DNA of 64,000 bases from JACKNG01 sp050184115. Lineage in GTDB: Bacteria > Pseudomonadota > Gammaproteobacteria > Ga0077536. The notes beneath the pieces are model-generated. The model made no database searches and was not told where the DNA came from. It saw only the letters and a program-made list of their open reading frames with translations. Of this stretch, positions 25,739 to 34,607 are shown one piece after another. How positions within the stretch are numbered: the first letter of the stretch is position 1; each line of letters begins with the position of its first letter. The position numbers and the translations under genes are program-made. Location of the stretch: the NCBI GenBank assembly GCA_050184115.1, contig JBFXAQ010000007.1:248001-312000 (forward strand). Direction: 5' to 3'.

Positions 25739-27469
25739 ATGAATATGCCCAGTCAGGAATTGACGCTGCACGACTACCGTGCAGCCTTGCGCCGTCGCCG
25801 CGGTCTGCTGCTGCGCGTGATCCTGCTCGTCGCGGTGCCCGCGGTGGCGATCGCGTTGCTGCTGCCGGCGGTCTACCGCAGCGAAGCGATCATCCTCATC
25901 GAACAGCAGGAGATCCCGGCCGACCTCGTCCGCTCGACCGTGACCAGCTTCGCCGACCAGCGCATCCAGACGATCAGCCAGCGCGTGATGACGTCGACGA
26001 ACCTGATGTCGATCATCGAGAAATACGATCTCTACATCGAGGAGCGCGCGCGGGAGCCCCGCGAGGTCGTGTTACAGGAGATGCGCCAGAACATCGGTCG
26101 CCGCATGATCAGCGCGGACGTCGTCGACCCTCGGAGCGGGCGGCCCACCGAGGCGACGATCGCGTTCAGCCTGTCATTCGACAGCAGGAGCCCGCAGACC
26201 GCCCAGCGTGTCGCCAACGAACTGGTCTCTCTGTACCTGAACGAGAACATCAAGAGCCGGACCGAAGCCGCGGCCGAGACGGCGTCCTTCCTGACCGACG
26301 AAGCCCGTGGATTGCGCGAACGCGTCGAGGAACTCGAGGGCCGCCTCGCGGACTTCAAGGAGCGCAACGCAGACAATCAGCCCGACCTCGAACGCATGAC
26401 GCGCGAGATGCTGAATCGAACCGACTCCGAATTGAGCGAAATCGACCGTCGTCAGGAAGTCGCGCGCCGTGACCGGATATTCGTCGAGGCCCAACTCACG
26501 CAGACCGAACCGTTCGACAGTAGCGGCACGCCGGGCGAGCTGAGTTCGATCGAGCGATTGCGCGCGACCGAAGCCGAACTCGCCGGTGCGGAAGCATCCT
26601 ATGGCGTCAATCACCCGGATGTCGTTCGCCTGCGCAAGATGGCCGATGCCTTGCGCAGCCAGGTCAAGCCGGGCGAAGCGCGCCAGATCTACGAAGACGA
26701 GATGGAGCAGGCCAGACTCGAGCTGGCACGGGTCGAACGCGAGTACGGCGCGGACCACCCGGATGTCGGCACTGCACGGCGCAAGGTCGATACCTTGACG
26801 GCCAAGCTGGCCGGGCTGCCGCAGGAGGACGCGAGCGCCACGCCGACCAATCCGGTCTACCTGTCGTTGCAGGCGCGGCTCGAGGGCATCGACGCCGAGA
26901 TCGCGGGCCTTCAGCGCCAGCGCGAACAACTGGCCGCGCGGCGTGCGGAACAACAGGCGAACCTGGCGCGGATCCCGGCCGTGGAGGCCGAGTATCGCGA
27001 GATCGTCCGCGAGTACGACACCACCATGCAGAAGTACCGGGAGATCACCGCCAAGCAGATGGAGGCGCGTCTTTCGGAGAACCTGGAGGCGGAACGCAAG
27101 GGCGAAAAGTTCACCCTCATCGAACCGCCGATGACGCCGGAGCAACCGGCCAAACCGAACCGGGGCGCGATTCTCGCCGCCGGCCTCGTGCTGGCGATGT
27201 TCTGCGCCTTGGGTGCCGTGTTCCTGGCAGAGTCCCTGGACAACCGGGTGCGCGGCCGGCGCGGTATCCAGCAGTTGCTCACCGCGCCGCCACTGGCCTG
27301 CATCCCCGTCATCGATCCGGACGCCGCGTCGGCGCGCCCGGGACGAGGCTGGTTGGCAGTGCTCGGCGGAGCCGCGGGGGTAGGCGTGCTGACGTTGACC
27401 GTGGCGCACTTCGTGTATCGGCCGCTCGATGTGTTGTGGTTCGTGGTGCTGCGCAAGCTCGGGTTCTGA
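25739..27469 (+). CDS. Wzz/GumC-type chain-length determinant protein
   Basis: Inner-membrane polysaccharide co-polymerase setting EPS chain length and coupling polymerisation to export. The 576-residue protein has an N-terminal Wzz domain with a membrane helix (LLLRVILLVAVPAVAIALLLP), a long periplasmic coiled coil (about 175-470) and a second membrane helix (ILAAGLVLAMFCALGAVFL), plus a third hydrophobic segment near the C-terminus. A related segment occurs twice in the coiled coil (SYGVNHPDVVRLRKM and EYGADHPDVGTARRKV). No kinase domain is fused; the separate ATPase gene follows 31 bases later. The second ATG two codons in is an alternative start. 128 bases without a gene precede it. Confidence 0.9.
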   Translation: MNMPSQELTLHDYRAALRRRRGLLLRVILLVAVPAVAIALLLPAVYRSEAIILIEQQEIPADLVRSTVTSFADQRIQTISQRVMTSTNLMSIIEKYDLYIEERAREPREVVLQEMRQNIGRRMISADVVDPRSGRPTEATIAFSLSFDSRSPQTAQRVANELVSLYLNENIKSRTEAAAETASFLTDEARGLRERVEELEGRLADFKERNADNQPDLERMTREMLNRTDSELSEIDRRQEVARRDRIFVEAQLTQTEPFDSSGTPGELSSIERLRATEAELAGAEASYGVNHPDVVRLRKMADALRSQVKPGEARQIYEDEMEQARLELARVEREYGADHPDVGTARRKVDTLTAKLAGLPQEDASATPTNPVYLSLQARLEGIDAEIAGLQRQREQLAARRAEQQANLARIPAVEAEYREIVREYDTTMQKYREITAKQMEARLSENLEAERKGEKFTLIEPPMTPEQPAKPNRGAILAAGLVLAMFCALGAVFLAESLDNRVRGRRGIQQLLTAPPLACIPVIDPDAASARPGRGWLAVLGGAAGVGVLTLTVAHFVYRPLDVLWFVVLRKLGF

Positions 27470-27500
27470 TTCCCGCCTTCGATTTCATAGCGAGACGACC

Positions 27501-28298
27501 ATGGAAAAGATCAAACAAGCCCTGCAGCGCGCGCGCGACGAGCAGACCGCGGCACCGCCGCGCGCCGCGTCGACCGCCGCTGGCGGGCTCGACGGGGCGC
27601 AGATCAGTTACTCCTCGACGCGGGTGACGCCGATTGCAACCGATGTCCTGCGACGGAACCGCATCCTCATGGGGGACGCCAGCGATCCGGCGACTACGGC
27701 CTACAAGATCCTGCGCACCCAGGTCGAGCAGCGACTCGTCGCCCAGCAGTGGAATGCCATCGCGGTCACGAGTCCAGGGGCCGGTCAGGGGAAAACGCTG
27801 ACGGCGGTGAATCTAGCCGTTGCCCTGGCCCGCGAAGTCCACCGCACGGTCCTGCTGGTCGATCTCGATCTGCGCCGGCCGAGCGTACACAGCGTGTTTG
27901 GACTTGCGGTGGAAAAGGGTCTGGTGGATTTCCTGCTAGACGACGTGCCTCTGAGCAGCATCCTGGTCAACCCAGGAATCGAGCGGTTGGTGCTGTTACC
28001 CGCCGGACGTGCCGTGGCCGACTCGTCCGAACTGCTCGCCTCGCCGAAGATGGCCCGCCTGGTCGAGGAGCTCAAGTCGCGCTACCCCTCGCGCATCATC
28101 GTGTTCGACCTGCCGCCCTTGCTGTCGGCCGATGATGCGTTGGCGTTCTCGCCTTACGTCGATACCACCCTCATGGTCGTCGAGGACGGCAGGACCACCC
28201 GCGACGAGCTTACCCGCGCGGTCGAGATGCTCGGCAGCGTGCACCTCATGGGTACCGTGCTGAACAAGTCGAGCGAGATCCAGGACACCTACGGCTGA
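27501..28298 (+). CDS. CpsD/CapB-like tyrosine autokinase ATPase
   Basis: BY-kinase-type ATPase that partners the Wzz-type protein to control EPS export. The 265-residue protein begins MEKIKQALQRARDEQ, typical of exosortase-associated kinases, and has Walker A SPGAGQGKT (91-99), Walker A' VLLVDLDLRRP (117-127) and Walker B IIVFDLPPLL. The C-terminus carries only one tyrosine (DTYG), not the tyrosine cluster of Wzc, so autophosphorylation by the classical route is uncertain. The ATG at 27501 gives the family start; upstream codons in the frame are unrelated. Confidence 0.88.
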   Translation: MEKIKQALQRARDEQTAAPPRAASTAAGGLDGAQISYSSTRVTPIATDVLRRNRILMGDASDPATTAYKILRTQVEQRLVAQQWNAIAVTSPGAGQGKTLTAVNLAVALAREVHRTVLLVDLDLRRPSVHSVFGLAVEKGLVDFLLDDVPLSSILVNPGIERLVLLPAGRAVADSSELLASPKMARLVEELKSRYPSRIIVFDLPPLLSADDALAFSPYVDTTLMVVEDGRTTRDELTRAVEMLGSVHLMGTVLNKSSEIQDTYG

Positions 28299-28351
28299 AG
28301 GCAGCGTGCGGCGCTGGTCGGCCGCCGAAAGTGGAGAGCAGGGCGGAATCG

Positions 28352-29284
28352 ATGTACGAATCGTTCTTCGGGTTCAGTGAGAAGCCTTTTACGCTGATTC
28401 CAGATCCATCCTTTCTCTACCTCGGTCGCCAGCACGGCATGGGGCTCACCATGTTGCAGTACGGGCTGACCAACCGGGCCGGTATCAGCGTGCTGACGGG
28501 GGAGATCGGTTCCGGCAAGACGACCCTCGTTCGCAAGCTGCTCGATGAACTCGGCGACGACATCGAAGTAGGCCTCATCTCCAACACGCACGGTGCTTTC
28601 GGCGGCCTGCTCGAATGGGTGGCCGTGGCTTTCGACCTGCCGGCCGCGGCGGGTTCGCGCGCCGCGCAGTACGACGAGTTCAGCCGCTTCCTCATCGAAC
28701 AGTACGCGCGTGGCAGGCGCACGGTGCTGATCGTCGACGAGGCGCAGAATCTCGATCTCGATACCCTCGAGGAACTGCGCCTGCTGACCAACATCAATGC
28801 CGACAAGGACCTCGTGCTGCAACTGGTGCTGGTCGGCCAGCCCGAATTGCGGGAGAAATTGCGGTCGCCGGCGCTGGTGCAGTTCGTGCAGCGCATCGGC
28901 GTCGATTACCGCCTGCGCCCGCTCACGGTCGAAGACACCATGGCCTATGTGCGCCATCGGCTCACGGTGGCAGGCGGCGATGTCGACCTGTTCGACGAGG
29001 CGGCGCTGCGTTTCGTCCATTACCATTGCGGCGGTGTACCACGCCTGATCAACGCCCTGTGTGATACGGCGCTGGTCTATGCTTTCGCCGACGGTGCCCG
29101 CCGCATCGATGCCGGTCTCATCGCGGGCGTGGCGCGCGAGCGTGCCGGCGCCGGCCTGTTCGGTGCGGGCAGCACGAGCGACGCGGCGATTGCGCAGGAC
29201 TCCGCGGCGATCGAGCGCAATCTCGCCCGCGCGTACGAGGAGGCCGCCGTCGGCCACGGCGAGACGCCCTGCCATGACCAATGA
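28352..29284 (+). CDS. ExeA-like AAA ATPase of exosortase-type EPS loci
   Basis: A 310-residue ATPase starting MYESFFGFSEKPFTLIPDP, the hallmark of general-secretion ExeA-like ATPases and of their relatives in PEP-CTERM EPS loci. Walker A is GEIGSGKTT (50-58), Walker B VLIVDEAQNL, then LRLLTNINADKDLVLQLVLVGQPEL and a C-terminal helical lid (GGVPRLINALCDTAL). The ATG at 28352 follows a GGCGGA; a GTG seven codons earlier is less likely. It may assist assembly of the export machinery or regulate the locus; its exact role is not known in this family. Confidence 0.88.
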   Translation: MYESFFGFSEKPFTLIPDPSFLYLGRQHGMGLTMLQYGLTNRAGISVLTGEIGSGKTTLVRKLLDELGDDIEVGLISNTHGAFGGLLEWVAVAFDLPAAAGSRAAQYDEFSRFLIEQYARGRRTVLIVDEAQNLDLDTLEELRLLTNINADKDLVLQLVLVGQPELREKLRSPALVQFVQRIGVDYRLRPLTVEDTMAYVRHRLTVAGGDVDLFDEAALRFVHYHCGGVPRLINALCDTALVYAFADGARRIDAGLIAGVARERAGAGLFGAGSTSDAAIAQDSAAIERNLARAYEEAAVGHGETPCHDQ

Positions 29285-29298
29285 CACCGGTTGCACCC

Positions 29299-29303
29299 GG
29301 AGG
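29299..29303 (+). promoter_or_regulatory. Shine-Dalgarno GGAGG deciding the wecB GTG start
   Basis: GGAGG followed by TGGAT and GTG at 29309. It shows that the GTG giving VKLLLVAGARPNFMK is the start; the TTG at 29291 would place the ribosome-binding site inside the gene. Confidence 0.7.
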
Positions 29304-29308
29304 TGGAT

Positions 29309-30421
29309 GTGAAACTGCTGCTGGTGGCCGGTGCCCGGCCCAACTTCATGAAGATTGCGCCGGTAATCCGCGAGATCCGGCGTCGCCCCGCACAGTTCGA
29401 CTACGTTCTCGTGCATACCGGGCAGCACTACGACGAGGGTATGAGCGACGTCTTCTTCCGTGATCTCGAGATCCCGGCGCCGCACCATCACCTCGAGGTC
29501 GGCAGCGGCTCGCACGCCGCCCAAACGGCCGCCATCATGACCAAGTTCGAACCGGTGCTGAGCGCCGAAAAGCCGGATTGCGTGATGGTGTTTGGGGACG
29601 TCAACTCGACCTTGGCCTGCTCGATCGTCGCCAAGAAGCTGTGCTACCCGGTGGCGCACGTCGAGGCCGGCCTGCGCAGCGGCGACATGGCGATGCCGGA
29701 GGAGATCAATCGCATTGTCACCGATTCGATCACGGACTTCTTTTTTGTCACCGAACCGAGCGGCGTACGCAATCTTGCCCACGAGGGCAAGGACGCCGCG
29801 CAAGTCTTTCACGTCGGCCACGTCATGATCGACAACCTCTTCTTCGAAGTCGAACGGTTGGACCGTGAAGGCCTGTCGATGGCGGCGACCACACTCAAGC
29901 CGGCCAGCGGTGAATTTGGCGTGATGACCCTGCACCGGCCGTCCAACGTCGACGACCCGGCGACGTTACGCGGCATCTTCGAGGCCCTCGCCACCGTCGC
30001 CGCGCGCCTGCCGTTGATTTTCCCGGTCCACCCGCGCACGCGGTCGAGCATGGAGCGTCATGGCCTGAACCTGCCGGCCGGCATCACTGCCGTGCCGCCG
30101 CTGGGTTACCGCGAGTTCCTCGACCTGTGGCGCGACGCGCGCCTGGTCCTGACCGACAGCGGCGGCCTGCAGGAAGAGAGTACGGCTCTGGGTGTTCCCT
30201 GCCTGACCTTGCGCCATAACACCGAGCGCCCGGTCACCGTGGAGGAGGGCACCAATCGCCTCGTCGGCAGCGATCCGGGCGCCATTGTCGAGGCCGCGAT
30301 GGAGGTCCTGGCGCGCCAGCGGGGCGCGGCTCCGGCGCGGCGTCCGGCGTTGTGGGACGGCAAGGCCTCGGAGCGCATCCTGGACCATATCGCGGAGGCG
30401 GCGCCACGGGCGCCAGCCTGA
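29309..30421 (+). CDS. wecB: UDP-N-acetylglucosamine 2-epimerase (non-hydrolysing)
   Basis: Interconverts UDP-GlcNAc and UDP-ManNAc in the cytoplasm, supplying ManNAc-type precursors for the polymer. The 370-residue protein has VAGARPNFMKIAPV at the N-terminus, VHTGQHYD, GDVNSTLA, HVEAGLRSGD, the histidine in MTLHRPSNVDD, and the UDP-binding DSGGLQEE, all intact. It starts with GTG behind GGAGG. No UDP-ManNAc dehydrogenase (wecC) is encoded nearby, so ManNAc may be used directly. It converges on a minus-strand glycosyltransferase gene with only three bases between the stops. Confidence 0.95.
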   Translation: MKLLLVAGARPNFMKIAPVIREIRRRPAQFDYVLVHTGQHYDEGMSDVFFRDLEIPAPHHHLEVGSGSHAAQTAAIMTKFEPVLSAEKPDCVMVFGDVNSTLACSIVAKKLCYPVAHVEAGLRSGDMAMPEEINRIVTDSITDFFFVTEPSGVRNLAHEGKDAAQVFHVGHVMIDNLFFEVERLDREGLSMAATTLKPASGEFGVMTLHRPSNVDDPATLRGIFEALATVAARLPLIFPVHPRTRSSMERHGLNLPAGITAVPPLGYREFLDLWRDARLVLTDSGGLQEESTALGVPCLTLRHNTERPVTVEEGTNRLVGSDPGAIVEAAMEVLARQRGAAPARRPALWDGKASERILDHIAEAAPRAPA

Positions 30422-30424
30422 CAC

Positions 30425-31498
30425 TCAAGCGCGGGCGGACCGGATCTCCGCGTATTTGTCGAGGACCAGGCGAACCCGCTCGTCGACCGCGAAGCCGGCG
30501 TTGTGAACCAGCGCCCGACCTGCCGCGGCGATTCGTTCGCGCTCGTCACGGTGGGTCAGGTAATAGCGTGTCTTGTCGACCAGTTCGTCGAGGTTGCCGA
30601 ACATCGCACAATCGATCCCATCGGTGAAATATTCTTCCACCTCTTCGTTGCGCTCGTGGAGCATGAAGCCGCCCGTGGCAGGGATCTCGAAGGTTCTTGC
30701 GGTGATGAGGTCACCACGCGGCGCCGACGGGCCGCCTTCGAACAGCAGGCCGAGATTGATGCGGCTGCCGAGTATCGCCTTGGCGTACTCGGCACCGAAG
30801 GTACCTCGTCCCTGGAAGCGTTGACCGGCGCCACCACCTTCGCCGCGCCAGCGCGCGGCACCCCAGATGCGGATGTCGAGGTCGGCGAGCCGCGTGCAGG
30901 CCGCCGCCATGGTCGCGCCTTTCTTGCTTGACCAGTTACCGATGAACGACAGGTCACAGTCGTACAGGGCATGGTCCGATGCGCTCATCGGCCACGGCCG
31001 GTGTACTTCCGGGTCGAAGGCGTGGGGAACGAAGGATGCGCGCGGCTGAGCGTAGTTCCGCGCGAGGTCGTCGACGCCCGCGGTCTTGGTCGTGAAGACC
31101 CAATCGTAGCGCGAGATGGCCCGCGGCAACCACGGGCCGTGATCGGAAAAGCCGGTGTCAGGATAGAAATTGATGGATATGCAACCGGCGTCGCGCAGCG
31201 CGTCGAGCGTGGCCGGTGCAACGTAGTCGCCCTTGAACACGAAGAAGAGGTCGGGGCGCAGGCGCTGCGCCGTCGCGCGGAGCGCCTGGTTGTAGCCGCG
31301 CACGAGGTGTCGCAGAAGCGCGCGTCGTAGCAGCCGCAGCGAGCGCGAGCGCCACGCGCGCGGCAGGTGATCTTCGATCGGGACGATGCTGACGCTGTGA
31401 CCGGCGCGGCGAAAGGCACGTACGAATGCGTAGTCATTGGCGCCTTCCCAGGTTGCCGACACGGCCAGTATGCGCAGCGGTTCTGTCGAGGAGGTCAT
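30425..31498 (-). CDS. CgeB-like glycosyltransferase
   Basis: A 357-residue cytoplasmic protein resembling CgeB/DUF3880-type glycosyltransferases (GT-B fold). Recognisable segments are LFFVFKGDYVAPATLDAL, INFYPDTGFSDHGP, FTTKTAGVDDL, SFVPHAFDPEVHRP and the C-terminal RTFEIPATGGFMLHERNEEVEEYF, where the family carries its sugar-nucleotide site. The ATG at 31498 overlaps the stop of the FkbM-type methyltransferase gene (ATGA). It is the last gene of a four-gene coupled run on the minus strand inside the EPS locus. Donor and acceptor sugars are unknown. Confidence 0.82.
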   Translation of the reverse strand: MTSSTEPLRILAVSATWEGANDYAFVRAFRRAGHSVSIVPIEDHLPRAWRSRSLRLLRRALLRHLVRGYNQALRATAQRLRPDLFFVFKGDYVAPATLDALRDAGCISINFYPDTGFSDHGPWLPRAISRYDWVFTTKTAGVDDLARNYAQPRASFVPHAFDPEVHRPWPMSASDHALYDCDLSFIGNWSSKKGATMAAACTRLADLDIRIWGAARWRGEGGGAGQRFQGRGTFGAEYAKAILGSRINLGLLFEGGPSAPRGDLITARTFEIPATGGFMLHERNEEVEEYFTDGIDCAMFGNLDELVDKTRYYLTHRDERERIAAAGRALVHNAGFAVDERVRLVLDKYAEIRSARA

Positions 31499-32289
31499 GA
31501 CGTCGCCGGAAAGCAGTACCAGAGGTTGCGGAAGCGTCGCACGGACCAGCCGGCCCGCCGCAGCGTACCGAGGGCGATCTGCTCTGCCGCGGGGCCATGA
31601 GTCTCCAGGACGATGCAGCGGACAAGCGCGAGCCACGAAGCCGCGCTCTCGTCCAGCACGCCCGTCTCCGCCCCCTCGATATCGAGTTTGAGCAGATCGA
31701 CGCGCTCGTCCGGCAGTTCTCCGATCAGGTCCGGTACGGTCATCATGAGCACTGCTTCGCCGTCCGCGGCGATTCCCGCACCGGTTTCGCGTCCGGCGAT
31801 GCGGACCGTGCCGCGCGTCCCACCCAGGGCTGCCTTGCGGAGGTCGACGCGGGCGCCGTAAGGCGCGAGGTTTCGTGTCGCCTGTCGATGACTGTCCCCG
31901 GCTGGTTCGAGGGCAATGACCCTCGCGGCCGGATAGCGCGACAGGAAGTAGGCGCTGGTATCGCCGACGTAGGCGCCGGCGTCGATGATCGTGGCGGGCA
32001 CGAAGTCGTCGGGCAGCTGGCCGTACTCCCGGCGGACGAAATTGTTGATCACCGTGCCGATGTCGCGGGTTCCGGCGCGGACGACGAAGGGATGGAGAAT
32101 TCCGGGAAAGTGGAGCGAGGCCTCGGTGTTCGGCGGCGCCCGGCGCAGACGCCACACGGCCCATGTCGTGCGTGGTCCGGCGCGCACGAGCAGGGCGCTC
32201 GCGTTGACCAGGCGGGCGGCGGTGCGATAGACGAGCGAGTCGTATCCAAGGCGGGCACGCACCCACCGCCGCAGCGCTTCCATGGTCAT
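31495..32289 (-). CDS. FkbM family SAM-dependent methyltransferase
   Basis: A 264-residue methyltransferase, predicted to O-methylate a sugar of the EPS. The SAM-binding region is TIIDAGAYVGDTSAYFLSRYP, followed by VIALEPAGDSHRQATRNL, and the FkbM hallmark DLLKLDIEGAETGVL is intact. There is no signal or membrane helix, so methylation is cytoplasmic, before export. Start and stop both overlap neighbouring genes, indicating translational coupling with the glycosyltransferases on either side. The first ATG gives MTMEAL; the second ATG two codons on is an alternative. Confidence 0.88.
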   Translation of the reverse strand: MTMEALRRWVRARLGYDSLVYRTAARLVNASALLVRAGPRTTWAVWRLRRAPPNTEASLHFPGILHPFVVRAGTRDIGTVINNFVRREYGQLPDDFVPATIIDAGAYVGDTSAYFLSRYPAARVIALEPAGDSHRQATRNLAPYGARVDLRKAALGGTRGTVRIAGRETGAGIAADGEAVLMMTVPDLIGELPDERVDLLKLDIEGAETGVLDESAASWLALVRCIVLETHGPAAEQIALGTLRRAGWSVRRFRNLWYCFPATS

Positions 32290-33509
32290 CAGGCGGCCGC
32301 GGATCGCATGCAGTAGTGGACGGCATCAACCAGGCCGCGGACGCTGCGTGCGGTGTCGAGCTCGTCGAATATCTCGCGCGATCGCTGTCCCATTCGCGCC
32401 AGGCGAACGCGATCCTCGGCGAGCGTGCCGACCGCTTCGGCCAGTGCCGCGACCTCACCGCACGGAAACACCAGCGCGTTCTCGCCGGCACGGGCGATGT
32501 CCGTAGGCCCCACGGCTCCGACACGGGAACTGACTACGAGCGGCAGGCCGATGCAGGCCGCCTCCGACATGACCAACGGATGCGGATCGCGTGAGGACGG
32601 ATGGGCGATGAGATCACAGGCTGCGTAGACCGCGGGCAGCTCGTCGACGTTGACGAAGCCGAGCAGCAGGACGGGGAGATTCTCGGCGCGTGCTCGCGTG
32701 GTGAGCGCATCGAACTCGACGCCGTTGCCGGCGATGACGAAGCGTAGCGGATTGGCGGGCGCGAGGTCACGGCAACGGGCGGCGGCGTCGATGACATCCG
32801 CGGTTCGCTTGCGCTCGTTGACCTTGCCGACGGTCAGTACGAGGGTCTCGTGCTCACCGACCTTCCACGCTTCTCGCCGAGCGGCACGCAGCGCCGCGCG
32901 CCTGGCGCGCGCCTCGCGGTAGCGGACCTCGTCAATGGTGAAGGGGGAGCGAAACATGCGCCCGCGAGGCACGCCGTAGTGCGCATAGTAGTCCTCGTTG
33001 CAATCACCCACGGTGACGAAGGCATGGAAGCGGGCAAGGACACGTGGTAGCACGACCGCCTTGACGGCGCGGGTCAGCAGGCTGCGCGGGGCCTTGAGTT
33101 CACTGTCGGCGACCATGATGGCTGGCACGCGGTGCTTTCTGCACCAATCGAGCGCCATGCGCGATGTGCGGTAGTTGTAGCCGTAGATGAGCACCGCGTC
33201 GGGCGCGCTGCGCGCGAGCTCGTCACCGATGCTCGGGTTGTACACGCTGCGCGGGCTGGTGTGGGTGATGGTCGGCGCCTCGGGCAGGAACACATGCTCG
33301 TAGCCCGACAACAGGTCCATCTTCCATTCGATCGCGGTGTTCATGTCGCGGTCGAAGTAACGCTCGAGCCCGATGCGCGATGCGTAGATGACCCGCAGGT
33401 CGATCTCGCCGCTCGCGGCCAGTGCCCGGTAGAAGGGCACGAAGTGCTGGATGGGGTGGGAGACGACGACCACTACGCGGGGCGTCGGGTCGGTCTGCGT
33501 GAGGTTCAT
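32289..33509 (-). CDS. GT4 family glycosyltransferase
   Basis: A 406-residue GT-B glycosyltransferase. The N-terminal domain begins RVVVVVSHPIQHFVPFYRAL. The C-terminal group 1 domain has LTVGKVNERKRTADVIDAA, VLLLGFVNVDELPAVYAACD and HPSSRDPHPLVMSEAACIGLPLV, the last holding the E-x7-E nucleotide-sugar site. The start at 33509 overlaps the stop of the upstream methyltransferase gene; the open frame further up shows no similarity. Sugar specificity cannot be told. Confidence 0.9.
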   Translation of the reverse strand: MNLTQTDPTPRVVVVVSHPIQHFVPFYRALAASGEIDLRVIYASRIGLERYFDRDMNTAIEWKMDLLSGYEHVFLPEAPTITHTSPRSVYNPSIGDELARSAPDAVLIYGYNYRTSRMALDWCRKHRVPAIMVADSELKAPRSLLTRAVKAVVLPRVLARFHAFVTVGDCNEDYYAHYGVPRGRMFRSPFTIDEVRYREARARRAALRAARREAWKVGEHETLVLTVGKVNERKRTADVIDAAARCRDLAPANPLRFVIAGNGVEFDALTTRARAENLPVLLLGFVNVDELPAVYAACDLIAHPSSRDPHPLVMSEAACIGLPLVVSSRVGAVGPTDIARAGENALVFPCGEVAALAEAVGTLAEDRVRLARMGQRSREIFDELDTARSVRGLVDAVHYCMRSAAA

Positions 33510-34207
33510 GAGATAGACGGCTCGGATGCGGCGCCGACCTTGCGCGCCTCGACATACAGACTCTCCTCGCGCTTGGCGTCCTGGTCCATCACCAGGCGGG
33601 GGTCGGACCCCGCCCCGAAAACTACTTCCCGCACGCTCTCGAAACCGATTTCTTCGAGTAGCGCGCACATCAAATCGGCATCCCACGTCGATTTGTGATA
33701 GTGCATCTGGGTCAGGAAAGATAGCGCAAGGGCCGGCTTGAGGAACGCGTACCCCGCGATGGACGGCGCTTGCTGCAGGTAGCCCGCCGCAAATATGCGT
33801 GCATCCGGTACGCTGACGCGCAGCCACGCACCCGGTTTCATGGTGCGATGACATTCTTCCAGAACGTGAACCGCGTCCGCGTACGAGACGTGCTCGATGA
33901 CGTGCTGGGAGAATATGCCGTCCCAGAAATCATTCCGGCACTTCCACGGCCGCGTGATGTCCAGTCGCCAGTCAGGGCTGAAGGCACGCTCGCGTATGGA
34001 CCGCTTGAATGCGAAATCGTCCGCGTTGATCCAATCCTTGTAATAGAGCGGTCCAGCGCCGAGGTTCAGAAGTCGCGGCGAGCCCCGCTCGGGCGGCTCT
34101 CGTCGGAAGAAACGATGCCCGATCTCCCTCTCCAGTCGATAAAAAATCTCCTTCGAGAACAGGGTCTTGGTTTCGTGGGCGCCTTCGCGCAGTTGCTCGA
34201 GCAACAT
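33506..34207 (-). CDS. Class I SAM-dependent methyltransferase (type 11-like)
   Basis: A 233-residue protein with a shortened Rossmann methyltransferase core: PRLLNLGAGPLYYKDWINAD, the post-II acidic residue region, WDGIFSQHVIEHVSYADAV and the motif RTMKPGAWLRVSVPDAR. Similar small methyltransferases are common in EPS and LPS loci, where they modify sugars or terminate chains. It heads the four-gene coupled run that continues to 30425. Its promoter should lie in the 400-base gap upstream. Confidence 0.85.
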   Translation of the reverse strand: MLLEQLREGAHETKTLFSKEIFYRLEREIGHRFFRREPPERGSPRLLNLGAGPLYYKDWINADDFAFKRSIRERAFSPDWRLDITRPWKCRNDFWDGIFSQHVIEHVSYADAVHVLEECHRTMKPGAWLRVSVPDARIFAAGYLQQAPSIAGYAFLKPALALSFLTQMHYHKSTWDADLMCALLEEIGFESVREVVFGAGSDPRLVMDQDAKREESLYVEARKVGAASEPSIS

Positions 34208-34607
34208 CAGTTCGGGAGCCGATGCGGTGGTCGTGGGCGAATTCTAGGCTTGCGCGCGAACGTGTGTCGAACGCCTGTCGAGCGAACCATGGCGCGTACT
34301 GGATCGCCGACGGCAGCACGCAGCTTGACGAACGTCGATTACGGTCCCGTGACATGCGAAACGACGGCGATGCCCGGAACATTCACCGGTGGGCTGGGGC
34401 GGCAACGGTCTCGCGGGCAGCTACTGCGTTTGACGTTGCGCACGACCGCGCTCCGAGTACCGCGAGCTCCCGACACTGTCGGCGTGCGCGGGTGCGGTCC
34501 AACCGGGAAAATCATGTGGACCCCATCGGCACCGGGAACGGATGCCCACCGCGTGGGTCCGGCGCATGGTACGGTTCCCGAACTTCGCGCCTCGCGACGA
34601 TTCAATC
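34208..34607. other. 400-base gap inside the EPS locus
   Basis: Lies between the end of the flippase gene and the start of the methyltransferase gene, both on the minus strand. I see no gene with family similarity or convincing ribosome-binding site. Open frames on both strands here have arginine/serine-rich, non-protein-like composition. It probably carries the promoter of the 33506-34207 run. It may also be the remnant of a lost gene. Confidence 0.5.
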
